Part shown: in pieces, positions 5,786 through 7,264 of the stretch
Numbering within the stretch: the first letter of the stretch is position 1
Layout: each line of letters begins with the position of its first letter
DNA from: Fidelibacterota bacterium
GTDB lineage: Bacteria > Fidelibacterota > Marinisomatia > Marinisomatales > UBA1611
Direction of reading: 5' to 3'
Length of the DNA: 7,264 bases
NCBI GenBank assembly: GCA_012964275.1
Contig: DTUG01000210.1
Location: forward strand, 1-7,264
Position numbers and translations under genes: made by a program
Notes under the pieces: generated by a model
The model's input: only the letters and a program-made list of their open reading frames with translations
The model's database searches: none
What the model was told of the DNA's origin: nothing

Positions 5786-6863
5786 TTTTTCGTGGCAAAT
5801 AGATATTCTTCAATTTTGCTACATCTGCCATTCTTCTTTCAGCCACTTTGGATGCAGCTGTATGGGTAGAAACTTTCTCTGAATCAGCCAAGTCAAAAAT
5901 CACCATCAAGGTATCATAAATACTTTCTGCTTGGCTGAAAGCTCTTTCCCGGTTATAGCCTTCAATTTCATTGGCAACGTTAATAAGCCCTCCGGCATTG
6001 ATGGCGTAATCTGGTGCGTACAGTATATCGCGATTTTCAATCATCGTTGAGTGTCTGGATTCTTTTCCCAATTGGTTATTGGCCGCTCCGGCTACAATGG
6101 AGCATTTTAACTTTGGAATTGTAACATCATTCAGGGTCGCACCCAATGCACAGGGTGCGTAGATGTCAAGGTCAGCATCGTATATATCATCCAAACCCAA
6201 TACATTAGCCCTGAACTCATTTACAACTCTTTTTAGAGAAATTTCATCTATATCGGTCACAAACAATTTTGCTCCAGCACGATACAAGTGTTGACACAGA
6301 TAATAGCCTACATGTCCAACACCCTGGACCCCCACTTTTAATCCTCTTAGAGAGTCTTTCCCCAACTTACGTTTTACGCAGGCTTGCAGACCAGCATATG
6401 TGCCAAGAGCCGTAACCGGCGAAGGATCTCCGCTACCACCGAGAGCCCTCGATATTCCAGTAACATATTCAGTCTCCATTCGAACCCATTCCATATCCTT
6501 AACAGTGGTGCCAACATCTTCAGCGGTAATATAACGTCCATCTAATCCATCCACAAATCGGCCAAATGACCGAAAAAGAATCTCAGATTTATCTGTTTTG
6601 GAATTTCCAAATATAACCGCTTTACCTCCGCCTAGGTTTAAATTAGCAATGGCTGCTTTGTAACTCATTCCTCTCGACAATCTTAATACATCCGTGAGAG
6701 CTTCTTTTTCATTGGCATATTCCCACATTCTGCAACCGCCCAAGGCAGGCCCAATAGTTGTGTCATGAATAGCAATAATGGCTTTCAATTTTGTATCTGA
6801 ATCGTGGCAGAAGACAACCTGTTCATGGTCTTTTTGATTCATGGATTCAAATACGTTAGACAT
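5757..6863 (-). CDS. Leucine dehydrogenase-type (Glu/Leu/Phe/Val) amino-acid dehydrogenase
   Basis: The chosen start gives 368 residues, close to the 364-366 of bacterial leucine dehydrogenases, and begins MSNVFESMNQKDHEQVVFC like the family. It catalyses NAD-dependent oxidative deamination of branched-chain amino acids to 2-keto acids, in the cytoplasm. GPALGGCRMW (38-47) and RGMSYKAAIANLNLGGGKAV (64-83) form the substrate site, with K69 and K81 in the positions of the substrate-binding and catalytic lysines. ITAEDVGTTVKDM (112-124) carries the conserved aspartate. VGVQGVGHVGYYL (177-189) is the Rossmann dinucleotide loop, ending at D204/D206 which favours NAD. PCALGATLND (237-246) and VAGAANNQL (257-265) complete the cofactor domain. 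A frame extension to an ATG at 6923 adds 20 residues not expected in the family and would overlap ilvE by 44 nt. From 6863 the gap to ilvE is 16 nt, with a weak GAG ribosome site. Leucine versus valine or phenylalanine preference cannot be read with certainty. Confidence 0.92.
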   Translation of the reverse strand: MSNVFESMNQKDHEQVVFCHDSDTKLKAIIAIHDTTIGPALGGCRMWEYANEKEALTDVLRLSRGMSYKAAIANLNLGGGKAVIFGNSKTDKSEILFRSFGRFVDGLDGRYITAEDVGTTVKDMEWVRMETEYVTGISRALGGSGDPSPVTALGTYAGLQACVKRKLGKDSLRGLKVGVQGVGHVGYYLCQHLYRAGAKLFVTDIDEISLKRVVNEFRANVLGLDDIYDADLDIYAPCALGATLNDVTIPKLKCSIVAGAANNQLGKESRHSTMIENRDILYAPDYAINAGGLINVANEIEGYNRERAFSQAESIYDTLMVIFDLADSEKVSTHTAASKVAERRMADVAKLKNIYLPRKNVMGKRDNN

Positions 6864-6879
6864 AATTATCTCAAATGAT

Positions 6880-7264
6880 TTATAAAATACTGATTGGTGT
6901 AACCCAGCCAAATGGATCTTCAATTTCTTCTTGTTGAATATTCAATAATGTATTCTTTAGCTGTTTGGCTACCGATCCTTTTCCTGGAGTTCCAATTACA
7001 TGATTTTCACCTTGAAAAGAAATGTTTCCAACAGGGGTCACCACAACCGCTGTTCCGGTACAAAATACTTCATCTGCAGTTAATACTTCTTCAATAGCCA
7101 GGTCTGTTTCCTGAACATCAAGATTCATTATTTCATCCGCGATTCTAATCACCGAATCTCGGGTCACGCCAGGTAAGATAGAACCACCAAGTCGCGGCGT
7201 TTTTAATACGTTCCCCTTCAGTGCAAATAAGTTAGCAGAACTTACTTCGTCTACCATTTTTTCA
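6880..7264 (-). CDS. ilvE: Branched-chain amino-acid aminotransferase, C-terminal part (N-terminus beyond window)
   Basis: About 127 codons of the C-terminal domain of a fold-type IV PLP aminotransferase are visible. The frame stays open to the right edge (E-K-M-V-D-E-V), so the methionine at 7257 is internal and not the start. Recognisable elements from that methionine are VDEVSSANLFAL (2-13), the region TPRLGGSILPGVTRDSV (20-36), which is the family signature before the phosphate site, and EVFCTGTAVVVTPVG (63-77), whose GTGTA loop binds the cofactor phosphate. The end IQQEEIEDPFGWVTPI is typical of the long (about 350-residue) bacterial class. The enzyme transfers amino groups between Leu/Ile/Val and 2-oxoglutarate. 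Lying 16 nt ahead of the dehydrogenase, it probably shares its mRNA and keto-acid pool. The active-site lysine is outside the window. Confidence 0.9.
   Translation of the reverse strand, partial: EKMVDEVSSANLFALKGNVLKTPRLGGSILPGVTRDSVIRIADEIMNLDVQETDLAIEEVLTADEVFCTGTAVVVTPVGNISFQGENHVIGTPGKGSVAKQLKNTLLNIQQEEIEDPFGWVTPISIL

Noticed and set aside
6864..6923. Longer start of the dehydrogenase at 6923
   Set aside because: Adds 20 residues unlike the family, overlaps ilvE by 44 nt, and the internal ATG at 6863 gives the standard N-terminus and length.
7255..7257. ATG at 7257 as the start of ilvE
   Set aside because: The frame continues upstream to the edge and this methionine lies inside the conserved C-terminal domain.
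1..7264. CRISPR array, tRNA, rRNA, insertion sequence or defence system
   Set aside because: No spaced direct repeats, tRNA-like folds, transposase motifs or terminal inverted repeats were seen; almost all sequence is explained by coding regions.

Overview
All recognisable genes lie on the minus strand, so transcription runs from high to low coordinates. The composition is AT-rich. Most starts lack a clear Shine-Dalgarno sequence, SecA carries a long insertion in NBD1 of the kind I associate with the Bacteroidetes/Chlorobi/Marinimicrobia (FCB) assemblage, and the last gene is a secreted protein with cohesin-like repeats and the start of a fibronectin-III-like domain. This suggests an FCB bacterium, possibly Candidatus Marinimicrobia (SAR406). 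That placement is an inference from style and not from a marker phylogeny.

Layout from the right edge to the left: the C-terminal third of a branched-chain amino-acid aminotransferase (ilvE, cut by the window edge); a leucine-dehydrogenase-type amino-acid dehydrogenase 16 nt downstream; nusB, overlapping the dehydrogenase; secA, overlapping nusB by 14 nt and split into three pieces in three different frames; and a PLP enzyme of the cystathionine gamma-synthase/lyase family whose ATG overlaps the last secA stop as TAATG. The spacing suggests one polycistronic, translationally coupled unit. After a 140-nt gap comes a separate gene for a secreted, two-repeat cohesin-like protein with its own strong Shine-Dalgarno sequence, running off the left edge.

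The operon combines branched-chain amino-acid turnover (IlvE and the dehydrogenase act on the same 2-keto acids), transcription antitermination (NusB), protein export (SecA) and sulfur amino-acid metabolism. No new defence, mobile or RNA system is visible.

The most notable feature is the state of secA. Two lesions lie within about 430 nt inside the second half of the motor: a net 1-nt loss before the GMTGTA motif, and an 8-nt insertion exactly at the ATN|MAGRGTD motif. The second lesion makes a TAATG stop/start junction that mimics the real gene junction downstream. Every other gene here is intact. The choices are pseudogenisation (requiring another secA), assembly error, or, less likely, a split but coupled SecA.
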